From NCBI GenBank assembly GCA_045603745.1, contig JAZUMQ010000053.1:1-48920 (forward strand): DNA of 48,920 bases, read 5' to 3'. The notes under the pieces are model-generated. The model was not told the origin of the DNA and ran no database searches. It saw only the letters and a list, made by a program, of their open reading frames with translations. This DNA is from RGIG995 sp045603745 (GTDB taxonomy: Bacteria; Bacillota; Clostridia; Oscillospirales; UBA644). Below are positions 1 to 6,817 of this stretch, in pieces. The position numbers and the translations under genes are program-made. The stretch's first letter is position 1, and the number at the start of each line of letters is the position of its first letter.

Positions 1-282
1 ATCACAAGTTACCGATGTAACTTCCTTTAAGCAGTCAGAAGCAATTTTTGCTCCTTCTTCTGATATAGAGTAATGCATCCACTTGCCGTCTTTACGACCG
101 ACCACAATACCAGAATCACACAGTATCTTCATATGGTGGGATAGTGTGGGCTGTGTCACATTGATTTCTTCCAGCAGTTTGCAGGCACACTTTTCGCCGC
201 TTTGTAAGAGTTTAATAATGCGGATACGATTTTCGTCGCAGAGTGCTTTGAATATGGTTGCTATTCTCTTTTCATCTGCCAT
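1..282 (-). CDS. ArsR-family transcriptional regulator (partial, C-terminus off the left edge)
   Basis: The first 94 residues are visible, starting MADEKRIATIFKALCDENR and continuing through a winged helix-turn-helix (QPTLSHHMKILCDSGIV is the recognition helix region). A GEKCACKLLEEI segment carries the Cys-x-Cys pair typical of the ArsR/SmtB fold, where such cysteines often bind metal or metalloid ions. The start at 282 is set by an upstream GGAGGTGAATT ribosome site and a perfect sigma-A promoter. The gene runs leftward out of the window, so its effector and its partner genes (usually a transporter or arsenic gene) cannot be seen. The family call is firm; the ligand is not known. Confidence 0.9.
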   Translation of the reverse strand, partial: MADEKRIATIFKALCDENRIRIIKLLQSGEKCACKLLEEINVTQPTLSHHMKILCDSGIVVGRKDGKWMHYSISEEGAKIASDCLKEVTSVTCD

Positions 283-297
283 AGCAATTCACCTCCA

Positions 298-346
298 ATA
301 GATAATCGTCTATATGTATTATACACATCAAATAGATAAATGTCAA
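298..346 (-). promoter_or_regulatory. arsR promoter with probable ArsR operator
   Basis: On the minus strand TTGACA (341-346) and TATAAT (318-323) are separated by exactly 17 bp. An inverted repeat ATAGA-N6-TCTAT (298-313) lies at the expected transcription start, between the -10 box and the ribosome site, where a repressor would block initiation. An ATAGAT half-site recurs in the spacer (332-337). Autoregulation by the ArsR protein is inferred from these positions. Confidence 0.75.
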
Positions 347-402
347 TATGTTTTTGCAAAAAGATTATGAACTCTTTTCAAAAACCATTAATCAGGTATC
401 TA

Positions 403-431
403 TTGATTTTCTCGCCCTTTTGTGCTATACT
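403..431 (+). promoter_or_regulatory. Promoter of a possible small RNA
   Basis: TTGATT (403-408) and TATACT (426-431) with a 17 bp spacer. Transcription would start near 438 and meet a strong intrinsic terminator about 100 bases later with no good reading frame between. Confidence 0.5.
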
Positions 432-437
432 ATTTAC

Positions 438-540
438 ATCAAAGGTTTTTGCACCGAAAAAGGGCAAAAATCGAAAAAATCGGTGAAAATGTAAATTGCG
501 CAAAAGCCCTTATGTATCAAGGGCTTTTGGGCATCTTTTT
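438..540 (+). ncRNA. Candidate small RNA or attenuated leader
   Basis: A roughly 100-nt transcript is predicted from the promoter at 403-431 to an 11-bp perfect hairpin (CAAAAGCCCTT at 501-511, AAGGGCTTTTG at 519-529) followed by a T run (535-540). A second stem can form upstream between CACCGA and TCGGTG. The AGGGC around 468 could pair with the GCCCT of the terminator arm, giving an alternative fold. It could be a stand-alone sRNA or an attenuator for whatever follows, but no convincing gene lies directly downstream. I do not recognise the family. Confidence 0.4.
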
Positions 541-684
541 GATTTGGTAAGATTGGTGAAGGTATGCGCATCGCCCAGGAAAAGATGAATTGCAAAAACT
601 TTTATATGTATAACCCCTCTTACGACGGTGTAAGAAGATAATCTCAAATTTTATACCGCAAAAATCCCTGCAATAACACAAAAA
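541..684. other. Short intergenic stretch with a 25-codon open frame
   Basis: Nothing is firmly supported here. A 25-codon frame (564-641, MRIAQEKMNCKNFYMYN and on to VRR) has no clear ribosome site and could be a small peptide or the remnant tail of a lost gene. It is noted only so that the gap between the sRNA candidate and the DUF3737 terminator is described. Confidence 0.15.
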
Positions 685-713
685 ACCGCCTCTATTTTCT
701 TGATAGAGGCGGT
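685..713 (-). terminator. Intrinsic terminator after the DUF3737 gene
   Basis: A perfect stem pairs ACCGCCTCTAT with ATAGAGGCGGT around a short loop. On the minus strand it is followed by a run of T (complement of the A run at 681-685). It lies about 20 bases past the stop codon at 733. Confidence 0.85.
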
Positions 714-732
714 CATTTTATGCCGATATGGT

Positions 733-1575
733 TTAAGAATTTACGATAATCTCACAATTCGTGGCGATAACGGAATTTTCCAAAACGATTTCTCCGATGG
801 TGTCGGCGACGATTTTCCCGGAAGCGGGATTTTTCACCGAATCGATGTGTCCTTGAACCGTGGCGTTGACGGTTGAATACTCAAAGGCAAGGTCGGTCTG
901 CTCCATGGTGCAGTCGACAAGGGTCAGATTTTTGCAATAGCAAAGGGGTTGCGTGCCGATAATTTTGCAATTGATCAAGGTCAGGCTTTCCGAATACCAG
1001 CCCAGATATTCACCCTTAACGGTACAGTTTTTGACCGTGACGTTTTTACTGTGCCAAAAAGCGTCTTTCGTGTCCAAATCGCAGTGTTCCACCACCAAAT
1101 CTTCGGTGTATTGGAAGGAATATTTTCCCTTCATTTCTACGTTGGAAAGTCGTCCGCCTTTGGTTTCAAACAAAAAATATTGGGCGGTAAGGTTGCAGTT
1201 TTTCAGCGTAATATTTCGGCAACGCCAACCGAATTCTTCCGAAATAATGTTGCAATCGGAAAACGCCACCTGTTCACATTCCCGCAACGCCTTGACGCCG
1301 TTTATGGTGCAATGGGTAAGTTTTCCGCGCTTTGCATACCACAACGATGCCCGCACTCCTTCGTCCATCAAAGAATGTTCCACCGAAAAATCTTCCGTAT
1401 GCCAAAAGGGATACCGCAGAGAGAATTTACAATTTTTAATTTGAACGTTGCGGGCTTCTTTCAGCGCCGATTCTCCGTCGGCGGGACCGGCAAAGGTGCA
1501 ACCTTCTACTGTTGCGTTTTGTAAAGCGTACAACGCCCGCTCTTCGTCCATGGTGCGATTTTTTATGGTTTCCAA
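733..1575 (-). CDS. DUF3737 right-handed beta-helix protein
   Basis: This 280-residue protein is built of short repeated rungs of the form NxTLKNCNL, VTVKNCTVKG and LTLINCKIIG, typical of a right-handed parallel beta-helix. The composition and length match the DUF3737 family. It has no signal peptide, so it is probably cytoplasmic. Pectin-lyase-like folds often bind polysaccharide, but DUF3737 members have no established activity and no obvious acidic catalytic cluster is visible. It appears to be transcribed alone and ends at a strong terminator. Family assignment is good; function unknown. Confidence 0.85.
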   Translation of the reverse strand: METIKNRTMDEERALYALQNATVEGCTFAGPADGESALKEARNVQIKNCKFSLRYPFWHTEDFSVEHSLMDEGVRASLWYAKRGKLTHCTINGVKALRECEQVAFSDCNIISEEFGWRCRNITLKNCNLTAQYFLFETKGGRLSNVEMKGKYSFQYTEDLVVEHCDLDTKDAFWHSKNVTVKNCTVKGEYLGWYSESLTLINCKIIGTQPLCYCKNLTLVDCTMEQTDLAFEYSTVNATVQGHIDSVKNPASGKIVADTIGEIVLENSVIATNCEIIVNS

Positions 1576-1656
1576 GTTCTGTTTCCTCGACTTTTTTCGT
1601 GTTTTCTACAGTATATCACAGTTGGAAAAGAATGTCAAGATGGGAGCGGGGGGGAC

Positions 1657-1700
1657 GGTGTTCTTTTCTTTCGGGAGAAAGAAAAGAACCAAAAGAAAGT
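1657..1700 (+). repeat. Dispersed palindromic repeat, copy 1
   Basis: Perfect 12-bp arms TTCTTTTCTTTC (1661-1672) and GAAAGAAAAGAA (1677-1688) close a GGGA loop, followed by a purine tail ACCAAAAGAAAG. Related hairpins occur at 3205, 22785 and 37753. It sits just beyond the 3' end of the PH/SHOCT gene. Confidence 0.8.
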
Positions 1701-1742
1701 TGAATTTTTGGCGGGGATATTCACGCCCAAAAAATGAGTGCT

Positions 1743-2438
1743 TTATAGATTCAATAATTGTTTCTTTTTTGCGTCGAATTCTTCTTGGGTAATGATATTG
1801 TTGTCAAGAAGATCTTTGTATTTTTTCAGCAGATCTGCTTCGTCGCTTTGAACGATTGTTGTGGTCAGTGTTTCCTGTTTTTCTTGTTGTCTTTTTAGCA
1901 GGAGATTACTGATTTCTTTGTGGATGTCCCTTACATTTTTGATCGCCAGAAAGCAGATTTTCCCCGAAGATGTCGAAACGGATACTCCTTTTAACAAGGG
2001 AATGATGGATATTGCAGAAACCGAGTCAACGGGTAAATCAACCTGTTTCAGCCATATATCTTTCCCATAAATTCTTTTGTTTGTAACGGTCATTTCAAAT
2101 TTGCCTGTGCAAAAATAGATTAAAAGACAGATGAGAGAAAAGGCTGCCGAAGGAAATACGAGATACCAGCCTCGTTCAATGATACGGAAAAGAGACGAGT
2201 GGATTACGGATTTATCTATATAGTCGCGACACGTATAACATGTTTCCCAAGAATCCCACCAATATCCGCAGTCTCCGATTTCGCTATGCTCTAAATATGT
2301 ATTGTAAACGTATAAGTATTCATCTAGGTAGATTGCAACGCACGTGATGAGGCAAACCGTTGCCAAAATTATCGCCAACCAGCGAAAAACTTTTTGTGCT
2401 CTGTAAGGAGTGCTCTTGATAATAACTTTTTCATCCAT
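1743..2438 (-). CDS. Membrane protein with PH-like and SHOCT domains
   Basis: The 231-residue protein has two hydrophobic spans (about residues 18-38, VFRWLAIILATVCLITCVAI, and 90-112) enclosing a Cys-rich extracytoplasmic segment (GDCGYWWDSWETCYTC). A cytoplasmic bacterial PH-like domain follows (FEMTVTNKRIYGKDIW to about residue 175), and it ends in a SHOCT domain (LLKKYKDLLDNNIITQEEF). PH-like/SHOCT proteins are common in Bacillota and are thought to scaffold membrane assemblies; no enzyme activity is expected. The start follows an AAAGGAAA site. It lies 15 bp downstream of the small zinc-ribbon gene and is probably co-transcribed with it. Confidence 0.75.
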   Translation of the reverse strand: MDEKVIIKSTPYRAQKVFRWLAIILATVCLITCVAIYLDEYLYVYNTYLEHSEIGDCGYWWDSWETCYTCRDYIDKSVIHSSLFRIIERGWYLVFPSAAFSLICLLIYFCTGKFEMTVTNKRIYGKDIWLKQVDLPVDSVSAISIIPLLKGVSVSTSSGKICFLAIKNVRDIHKEISNLLLKRQQEKQETLTTTIVQSDEADLLKKYKDLLDNNIITQEEFDAKKKQLLNL

Positions 2439-2453
2439 GATAAAATTTCCTTT

Positions 2454-2594
2454 CTATTGGTCTTCATCTTTTTTGTTTTGTCTTTTTTCTTCTGCGGTAA
2501 CGCAAGAGGGACAGGCGGGATTTCCATTGTCTAAGTATTCGACGTATTCTTCATCGAATTTTCTCCCGCAAATGGGACATTCCATTTTTGCCAT
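2454..2594 (-). CDS. Small zinc-ribbon protein (46 aa)
   Basis: MAKMECPICGRKFDEEYVEY begins a 46-residue protein with a CPICG knuckle near the N-terminus and CPSC about 20 residues later, enough for one zinc ion. The tail is highly charged. A longer in-frame start exists upstream, but the AAGGAGG site directly before 2594 fixes this shorter start. It is the first gene of a two-gene unit with the PH/SHOCT protein, behind an unusual hairpin-rich leader. Function unknown; it may act as a small binding adaptor. Confidence 0.75.
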   Translation of the reverse strand: MAKMECPICGRKFDEEYVEYLDNGNPACPSCVTAEEKRQNKKDEDQ

Positions 2595-2616
2595 AAAAAC
2601 CTCCTTAAAATAAAAA

Positions 2617-2641
2617 GTGTGTGCAGCTTGAAGCCACACAC
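2617..2641 (-). other. Leader hairpin upstream of the zinc-ribbon gene
   Basis: GTGTGTG and CACACAC arms about 12 bases apart form a stem in the 5' leader, between the larger inverted repeat (2670-2775) and the ribosome site. It lacks a T run, so it is a structural or stability element rather than a terminator. Confidence 0.5.
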
Positions 2642-2669
2642 ACCGAAAAATGCATAACTCCAAGTCTGC

Positions 2670-2775
2670 TACCACACAAAACTTATCACTTACACAAGTA
2701 TGCGAAAATGAGCATGCATTTTTACCAAAATAAAAATACATACTTGCGTAGTGATATATTAAGTTTTGTGTGGTA
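2670..2775 (-). repeat. 106-bp inverted repeat forming a long hairpin at the mRNA 5' end
   Basis: The arms TACCACACAAAACTT...ATCACT...CAAGTATG (2670-2702) and their near-perfect complement (2739-2775) differ only by a 5-nt insertion and one or two small mismatches. The repeat begins at the predicted transcription start of the zinc-ribbon operon, so the leader would fold into a ~35-bp hairpin. It could be a MITE-like remnant or a regulatory leader. Confidence 0.75.
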
Positions 2776-2780
2776 ACCAT

Positions 2781-2809
2781 ATTATACCACAAATTTTTGA
2801 GTTTGTAAA
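2781..2809 (-). promoter_or_regulatory. Promoter of the zinc-ribbon/PH-SHOCT operon
   Basis: On the minus strand TTTACA (2804-2809), a 17-bp spacer and TATAAT (2781-2786) precede the long hairpin leader. Confidence 0.75.
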
Positions 2810-2837
2810 CCCCCGAAAAAAAAGAAATGCAAAACTA

Positions 2838-2866
2838 TTGCATTTCGACAAAATATGTGTTATAAT
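2838..2866 (+). promoter_or_regulatory. Promoter of the type I toxin mRNA
   Basis: TTGCAT (2838-2843), a 17-bp spacer and TATAAT (2861-2866). Transcription should start near 2873, giving a leader of about 57 nt before the toxin start codon. Confidence 0.8.
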
Positions 2867-2929
2867 ATCTTTGGTGCTGACCTATACGGTAGGCGGTTAA
2901 CTCTTTGCCCTCGGAAAGGGGGCATATGT

Positions 2930-3025
2930 ATGAGCTACGTAACGTTACAGGACTTGTTCCAGTATAGCCTCGTAATCATAAGTGTGATTTCGATTTTTGT
3001 TACTGTTTTACATAAAAAAAGATAA
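2930..3025 (+). CDS. Type I toxin, putative holin-like (Hol_Tox) peptide, 31 aa
   Basis: The 31-residue peptide MSYVTLQDLFQYSLVIISVI and on, ending in VLHKKR, has one hydrophobic membrane span and a basic tail. The VTxxDLFQYxLVII pattern is that of the small holin-like toxin family, which inserts in the membrane when not silenced. The ribosome site GGAAAGGGGG is partly buried in a stem (TGCCC 2906-2910 with GGGCA 2920-2924). The leader GGCGGTTA can also pair with TAACCGCC at the mRNA 3' end, as in other self-inhibiting toxin mRNAs. A convergent antisense RNA overlaps its 3' end. It is too short for ordinary gene callers. Confidence 0.85.
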   Translation: MSYVTLQDLFQYSLVIISVISIFVTVLHKKR

Positions 3026-3109
3026 CCGCCCCAGTCTCGCAAACTAAGCGGTTATCTTTTTAACCTAATTGTTTGAGGGCTAACCGTCTATCGGTCAGCT
3101 CCTTTTTCT
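3014..3109 (-). ncRNA. Antisense antitoxin RNA of the type I locus
   Basis: A perfect minus-strand promoter (3116-3144) predicts an RNA starting near 3109. It would end at the hairpin 3021-3056 followed by seven T on the minus strand, so about 95 nt. It is complementary to the 3' end of the toxin mRNA, including its terminator. Its 5' part (GCTGACCGATAGACGGTTAG) closely resembles the 5' part of the toxin mRNA (GCTGACCTATACGGTAGGCG), a duplicated segment in inverted arrangement. Confidence 0.75.
3021..3062. terminator. Bidirectional terminator shared by toxin mRNA and antitoxin RNA
   Basis: GATAACCGC (3021-3029) pairs with GCGGTTATC (3048-3056). A T run follows on the plus strand (3057-3062) and seven A precede on the plus strand, giving a T run for the minus-strand RNA. 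The toxin stop codon lies inside the first arm. Confidence 0.85.
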
Positions 3110-3115
3110 ATTATC

Positions 3116-3144
3116 ATTATACACTATTTCAAACCATTTGTCAA
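3116..3144 (-). promoter_or_regulatory. Strong promoter of the antitoxin RNA
   Basis: TTGACA (3139-3144), a 17-bp spacer and TATAAT (3116-3121) on the minus strand: a full consensus match, stronger than the toxin promoter, as expected if the antitoxin must be in excess. Confidence 0.85.
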
Positions 3145-3197
3145 GTGGTTTTTTTAATTTCTTCCCCGGCACAAGAATTGTGCCGAATTTGGCTTTT

Positions 3198-3240
3198 TTC
3201 TTTGGTTCTTTCTTTTTTCTCCTGAAAAAAGAAAGAACAT
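3198..3240 (-). repeat. Dispersed palindromic repeat, copy 2 (reverse orientation)
   Basis: 15-bp perfect arms GTTCTTTCTTTTTTC (3205-3219) and its complement (3224-3238) around a 4-nt loop. The purine tail lies on the left in plus-strand view, so this copy is inverted relative to copy 1. Confidence 0.8.
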
Positions 3241-3307
3241 CAACTCTTTCCACTCATTATTTCTCCCCTTACCGCGTATGATGAAAGAGGGAAAAGGGGG
3301 AGAGGGT

Positions 3308-4174
3308 ATGCGATTGATGGTGTGTGGCAAAAAGGGGATTCTGGCGGTGGTCGGAATGGTCGTTTTGGCGGCGATTCTGATTTCCCTTTGTTGCGTTCAC
3401 GTGGTCTGTACGGCGTCTCCGGGGGTTGCGGTTCCGATTTTGATGTATCACAGCGTGGGGTATAACAACAAGGTACAATCCCAGTATATTTTGTCTCCCG
3501 AAGTCTTTGAAGAAGATATGCACTGGCTTTCGGAACACGGTTATACGGCGGTGTTCGTATCGGATCTGGTTCATTTTGTCGCCCATAAAACCGCCTTGCC
3601 CGACAAACCGGTGGTCATTACCTTGGACGACGGATTTCTCAACAACCGCACCTGCGTGTTGCCTATTTTACAGAAATACGGAATGCGGGCGGTGATTTCG
3701 GTGGTGGGCAGTTTTTCCGAGACCTATTCCAATCACCCCGATCCCAATCCCTCTTACGCCTACTTGACTTGGGACGATATTTCCGATCTGGCAAAAACCG
3801 GTTTGATCGAAATCGCCAATCATACCTACGATATGCATTCGGTGGGGGAGCGGAAAGGGTGCATGAAGTTAGAAAGTGAATCGGTTGCCGCCTATTCCGC
3901 TACTTTATCCAATGATTTGAGCAAATTGCAATCGGTATTGACCGAAAAATCCGGCGTGACCCCGACGGTCTTTGCGTATCCTTACGGAGCCATCAGCCAA
4001 GAGGCGGTGTTCGTGTTGCAATCGTTGGGCTTTTCTGCCGCTTTGACCTGTGTGGAAAAGGTGAATCTCCTTTCCCCTTCGTCCCCCGAGACACTATACC
4101 ACCTCGGTCGGTTCAATCGCCCCTCGGGGGTGACGACGGAAAATTTTATGAATCGTGTCTTTGGCGAAAGTTGA
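3308..4174 (+). CDS. Polysaccharide deacetylase (NodB-domain, membrane-anchored)
   Basis: The 288-residue protein has an N-terminal signal anchor (GILAVVGMVVLAAILISL) and a NodB homology domain facing the outside. VPILMYHSVG opens the domain, TLDDG carries the catalytic base and metal Asp, NHTYDMH supplies the metal His pair, and FAYPYG is a conserved later motif. Such enzymes remove acetyl groups from GlcNAc in peptidoglycan or exopolysaccharide. The VPILMYHSVG type resembles peptidoglycan deacetylases and PgaB-like proteins. I chose the start at 3308 because GGGGGAGAGG precedes it; an ATG at 3278 has no ribosome site. The gene stands alone. Substrate not determined. Confidence 0.88.
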   Translation: MRLMVCGKKGILAVVGMVVLAAILISLCCVHVVCTASPGVAVPILMYHSVGYNNKVQSQYILSPEVFEEDMHWLSEHGYTAVFVSDLVHFVAHKTALPDKPVVITLDDGFLNNRTCVLPILQKYGMRAVISVVGSFSETYSNHPDPNPSYAYLTWDDISDLAKTGLIEIANHTYDMHSVGERKGCMKLESESVAAYSATLSNDLSKLQSVLTEKSGVTPTVFAYPYGAISQEAVFVLQSLGFSAALTCVEKVNLLSPSSPETLYHLGRFNRPSGVTTENFMNRVFGES

Positions 4175-4274
4175 CCGTATTGTCAGATTATCCAAAAATC
4201 GGATAAAACCATGCGTTTCTTCGGGGCAAGTGGACAAAAATGATATTAAAAATGTTTCAAATATGTGGAAAGTA

Positions 4275-4303
4275 TTGACATTTTTATGGAAATAGGATAT
4301 AAT
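4275..4303 (+). promoter_or_regulatory. Promoter of the zinc-ribbon gene at 4358
   Basis: TTGACA (4275-4280), 17-bp spacer, TATAAT (4298-4303): a full consensus match. Confidence 0.85.
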
Positions 4304-4357
4304 GAACCCAGTGGCGACAGATTGCCGCTGCGGAATATGGAAAAGAGGTTACTCCCA

Positions 4358-4633
4358 ATGTACGAAGACAAGACTTTGGTCTGCAAAGATTGCGGACAGG
4401 AATTCACTTTCACTGCCGGTGAGCAGGAATTTTATGCCGAAAAGGGTTTCACCAACGAACCCCAGCGTTGCAAATCCTGCCGTCAGGCTCGCAAAAACGC
4501 TCGTGGCGAAAACACCGAACGTCAGATGTATGACGCCGTTTGTGCTGCTTGCGGAAAAGAATGCAAGGTTCCTTTTGAACCCCATGACGACCGTCCGGTC
4601 TACTGCAGCGACTGCTTCCGCAGCCAAAAGTAA
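4358..4633 (+). CDS. Zinc-ribbon domain protein (91 aa)
   Basis: The 91-residue protein holds two zinc-binding units: CKDCGQEFTFTAGEQEF...CKSCR at residues about 9-45, and CAACGKECKVPFEP...CSDCF near the C-terminus. The first matches the 'probable zinc-ribbon' family found in many Bacillota, where AGEQEFYAEKGF is characteristic. The function is unknown. The start follows an AAAAGAGG site; longer in-frame starts overlap the promoter and are rejected. It has its own consensus promoter and may run on into ppa through a weak hairpin. Confidence 0.85.
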   Translation: MYEDKTLVCKDCGQEFTFTAGEQEFYAEKGFTNEPQRCKSCRQARKNARGENTERQMYDAVCAACGKECKVPFEPHDDRPVYCSDCFRSQK

Positions 4634-4648
4634 TTTGAATTCAACATC

Positions 4649-4680
4649 GAACCGGGAGACGAAATGCCTTCCGGTTCTTT
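4649..4680 (+). terminator. Weak intrinsic terminator between the zinc-ribbon gene and ppa
   Basis: GAACCGG (4649-4655) pairs with CCGGTTC (4671-4677) across a 15-nt loop, followed by TTTCTT. The stem is short and the loop large, so read-through into ppa is likely. Confidence 0.4.
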
Positions 4681-4705
4681 CTTAACACAAAGAAAGGACA
4701 GGCTT

Positions 4706-5239
4706 ATGAAGAATATTTGGCACGATATTGACCCAAAGCGCATCACTCCCGAAGATTTTGTGTCGGTGGTGGAAATTTCCAAGGGCAGCAAGAAAAAGTA
4801 CGAATTGGATAAAGAAACCGGCTTGATCATGTTGGATCGAATTCTTTATACTGCGACCCACTATCCCGCCAACTACGGTTTCATTCCCCGTTCTTTTGGG
4901 GACGACGGAGACCCGCTGGACGTGTTGATCATCTGCTCCGAGGCGTTAGAACCGTTGACCTTGGCACGGTGCTATCCTATCGGCTATATTTCCATGTTGG
5001 ACGACGGGCGAAACGATGAGAAGATCATCGCCATTCCCTTTGCCGACCCCACTTACAATCAATATCGGGATATTTCCGAATTGCCCGCCCATATTTTCGA
5101 TGAAATGCGTCACTTCTTTAAGGTTTACAAAGCCTTGGAAGACAAAGAGACCGTCGCAGGGGAAGTCCACGGCAGGGAAGACTCTATCAAAGTTATCGCA
5201 AATGCGTTAGATAATTACATCGAAAATTTCTGTAAATAA
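4706..5239 (+). CDS. ppa: Inorganic pyrophosphatase (family I)
   Basis: The 177-residue soluble enzyme hydrolyses pyrophosphate to two phosphates, pulling biosynthetic reactions forward (including the AMP-forming acyl-CoA synthetases encoded nearby). The family I signature DGDPLDV is present, as are conserved YPANYGFIPRSFGDD and later DE/K-rich metal-binding positions. Length fits the bacterial family (about 175). The start at 4706 is set by an AAAGGA site; an upstream in-frame ATG at 4664 lies in the hairpin and is rejected. An alkaline-phosphatase-like gene follows after 18 bp and is probably co-transcribed. Confidence 0.95.
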   Translation: MKNIWHDIDPKRITPEDFVSVVEISKGSKKKYELDKETGLIMLDRILYTATHYPANYGFIPRSFGDDGDPLDVLIICSEALEPLTLARCYPIGYISMLDDGRNDEKIIAIPFADPTYNQYRDISELPAHIFDEMRHFFKVYKALEDKETVAGEVHGREDSIKVIANALDNYIENFCK

Positions 5240-5257
5240 TTAAAGGAGACATTTACT

Positions 5258-6175
5258 ATGTTGTCGAAAAAATATTCTCATGTAATTGTTCTTGGGGTGG
5301 ACGGTGCCGGATCTTATTTCAAAGATGCCGATACCCCGCATTTTGACCGTATTTTTGATCAAGGTGCCGTCACTTATCGGGCATTGTCGTCCAATCCCAC
5401 CATCAGTGCTGAATGTTGGGGCTCTATGCTGCTCGGAGTAGGTCCGGAAGTTCATAAATTGACCAACCGTATCGTCGGGTCAACGCCCTATCCGGTGGAT
5501 TCCCCCTTCCCCTCCCTCTTTCGTCGGATTCGGGAGCAGATGCCCGATGCCCAACTGGGTTCGTTCTGTGATTGGAATCCGATTTCCTTTGGAATCGTGG
5601 AACAAAATGCCGATGTTGTCACCGCAACGGCCCGAGATACGCAACTGACCCCCATGATTTGTGATTATATTCGGGAAAAACGTCCCGATTTTCTCTTCGT
5701 TCAATTTGACAGTGTTGACGGTGTCGGTCATAAAAAAGGTTATTTTTCGGCGGAGCATCTGCAACGGATCCACGAGGTGGATGAACTGATCAACGATGTA
5801 TATCAGACCATTGTGGATTGCGATATGGCAAACGATACCTTGTTTATGGTGATTGCCGATCACGGCGGTGCAAACCGATCCGAAGGGGGCGGAATCCACG
5901 GCGGTTGGAGCGATGGCGAAAAATACGTTACCTTTGCCGCTTCCGGGAAAGGGGTCAAACCGGGGCAGATCGAGCGTATGAACATTCGAGATCTTGCGGC
6001 GATTGTGTTGTACGCCTTTGGAATGGAACAACCGGTGTTTGAGCAAGAGGGGTGGACTTCGCAAATCCCCGACGGAATCTTTGACGATCCTGCAATTCCA
6101 GAATATCGGGATGTTTTGGGGACCGGTGCGGAACCTCGCATTTCCGAAACGCCCCATACGTCCAGATTAATTTAA
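5258..6175 (+). CDS. Alkaline phosphatase superfamily protein (nucleotide pyrophosphatase/phosphodiesterase-like)
   Basis: The 305-residue protein has the superfamily metal-binding pattern: VIVLGVDGAG near the N-terminus (first Asp), a SNPTISAECWGSML segment supplying the Ser/Thr nucleophile, FVQFDSVDGVGH with Asp and His ligands, VIADHGG (Asp-His pair) and a late GIHGG His. It has no signal peptide, so it is likely cytoplasmic, unlike most secreted alkaline phosphatases. Related proteins cleave phosphodiesters or phosphonates; the substrate cannot be told. It shares an operon with ppa (18 bp gap, AAAGGAG site) and ends at a strong terminator. Confidence 0.8.
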   Translation: MLSKKYSHVIVLGVDGAGSYFKDADTPHFDRIFDQGAVTYRALSSNPTISAECWGSMLLGVGPEVHKLTNRIVGSTPYPVDSPFPSLFRRIREQMPDAQLGSFCDWNPISFGIVEQNADVVTATARDTQLTPMICDYIREKRPDFLFVQFDSVDGVGHKKGYFSAEHLQRIHEVDELINDVYQTIVDCDMANDTLFMVIADHGGANRSEGGGIHGGWSDGEKYVTFAASGKGVKPGQIERMNIRDLAAIVLYAFGMEQPVFEQEGWTSQIPDGIFDDPAIPEYRDVLGTGAEPRISETPHTSRLI

Positions 6176-6189
6176 TTTTATGCAGTAAA

Positions 6190-6220
6190 TATCCCCGATT
6201 CACCTTGAATCGGGGATATA
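6190..6220. terminator. Bidirectional terminator between the phosphatase gene and mntP
   Basis: TATCCCCGATTC (6190-6201) pairs with GAATCGGGGATA (6207-6218) over a 5-nt loop, with A/T-rich tails on both sides. It separates two convergent units. Confidence 0.85.
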
Positions 6221-6224
6221 TTTA

Positions 6225-6803
6225 TTAGGAAAAAAACATATGCTCCACAAAGATTTTCACGCCAATGGCGATCAAAATCACACCTCCGAAGACAGCCGCT
6301 TTTTCTTTCATCAAAGCACCGAATTTCTTTCCGGCGAAAGAGCCAAAGAGACAACAGAGCGCTGTGACGACCCCGATAAGGGAAACGGCAAGATAGGGGT
6401 TTGTATTCGGGAACGCCACCGCCAAGGTGACCCCCGCCGCCAGGGCGTCGATGCTGGTGGCGACCGATTGAGTGAAGATCAGCTTATAGGTAAAGGGGGC
6501 TGTGTCGCAGGCGATTTCCGGGTGTCGCAAATTTCTGATGGCTTCCACCAACATTTTACCTCCCAAAAATCCCAAAAGAATCAGGGCGATCCAATGATCG
6601 ACAACTTCCACGTATTGGCTGAAGGTTGCCCCCGTCAAGTATCCGATGAGGGGCATCAATGCCTGAAATACGCCGAAACTAACCGATGCAATAACTAATT
6701 TTTTCTTTTCTTGCTTATAGCAGATGCCGTCGGAGACCGAGACGGCAAAGGCGTCCATGGATAATCCCAATGCCAATAGAAATACTTGAATCAATTCTGT
6801 CAT
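6225..6803 (-). CDS. mntP: Manganese efflux pump MntP
   Basis: The 192-residue inner-membrane protein has six predicted membrane spans and the two MntP repeats, each with an acidic residue in a membrane segment: LGLSMDAFAVSVSDG at the N-terminus and TSIDALAAGVTL in the middle. The family exports Mn2+ and protects against manganese excess. Its start lies at 6803 behind an AAGGA site; a TTG at 6821 is also in frame but less likely. The gene directly follows the DUF362 gene on the same strand (14 bp gap). No yybP-ykoY manganese riboswitch was seen upstream. Confidence 0.92.
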   Translation of the reverse strand: MTELIQVFLLALGLSMDAFAVSVSDGICYKQEKKKLVIASVSFGVFQALMPLIGYLTGATFSQYVEVVDHWIALILLGFLGGKMLVEAIRNLRHPEIACDTAPFTYKLIFTQSVATSIDALAAGVTLAVAFPNTNPYLAVSLIGVVTALCCLFGSFAGKKFGALMKEKAAVFGGVILIAIGVKIFVEHMFFS

Positions 6804-6817
6804 AACAAATTCCTTAG

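Noticed and set aside
2454..2792. A 112-residue version of the zinc-ribbon protein
   Set aside because: The extra N-terminal part is translated from the hairpin leader and promoter; a strong AAGGAGG site marks the internal start.
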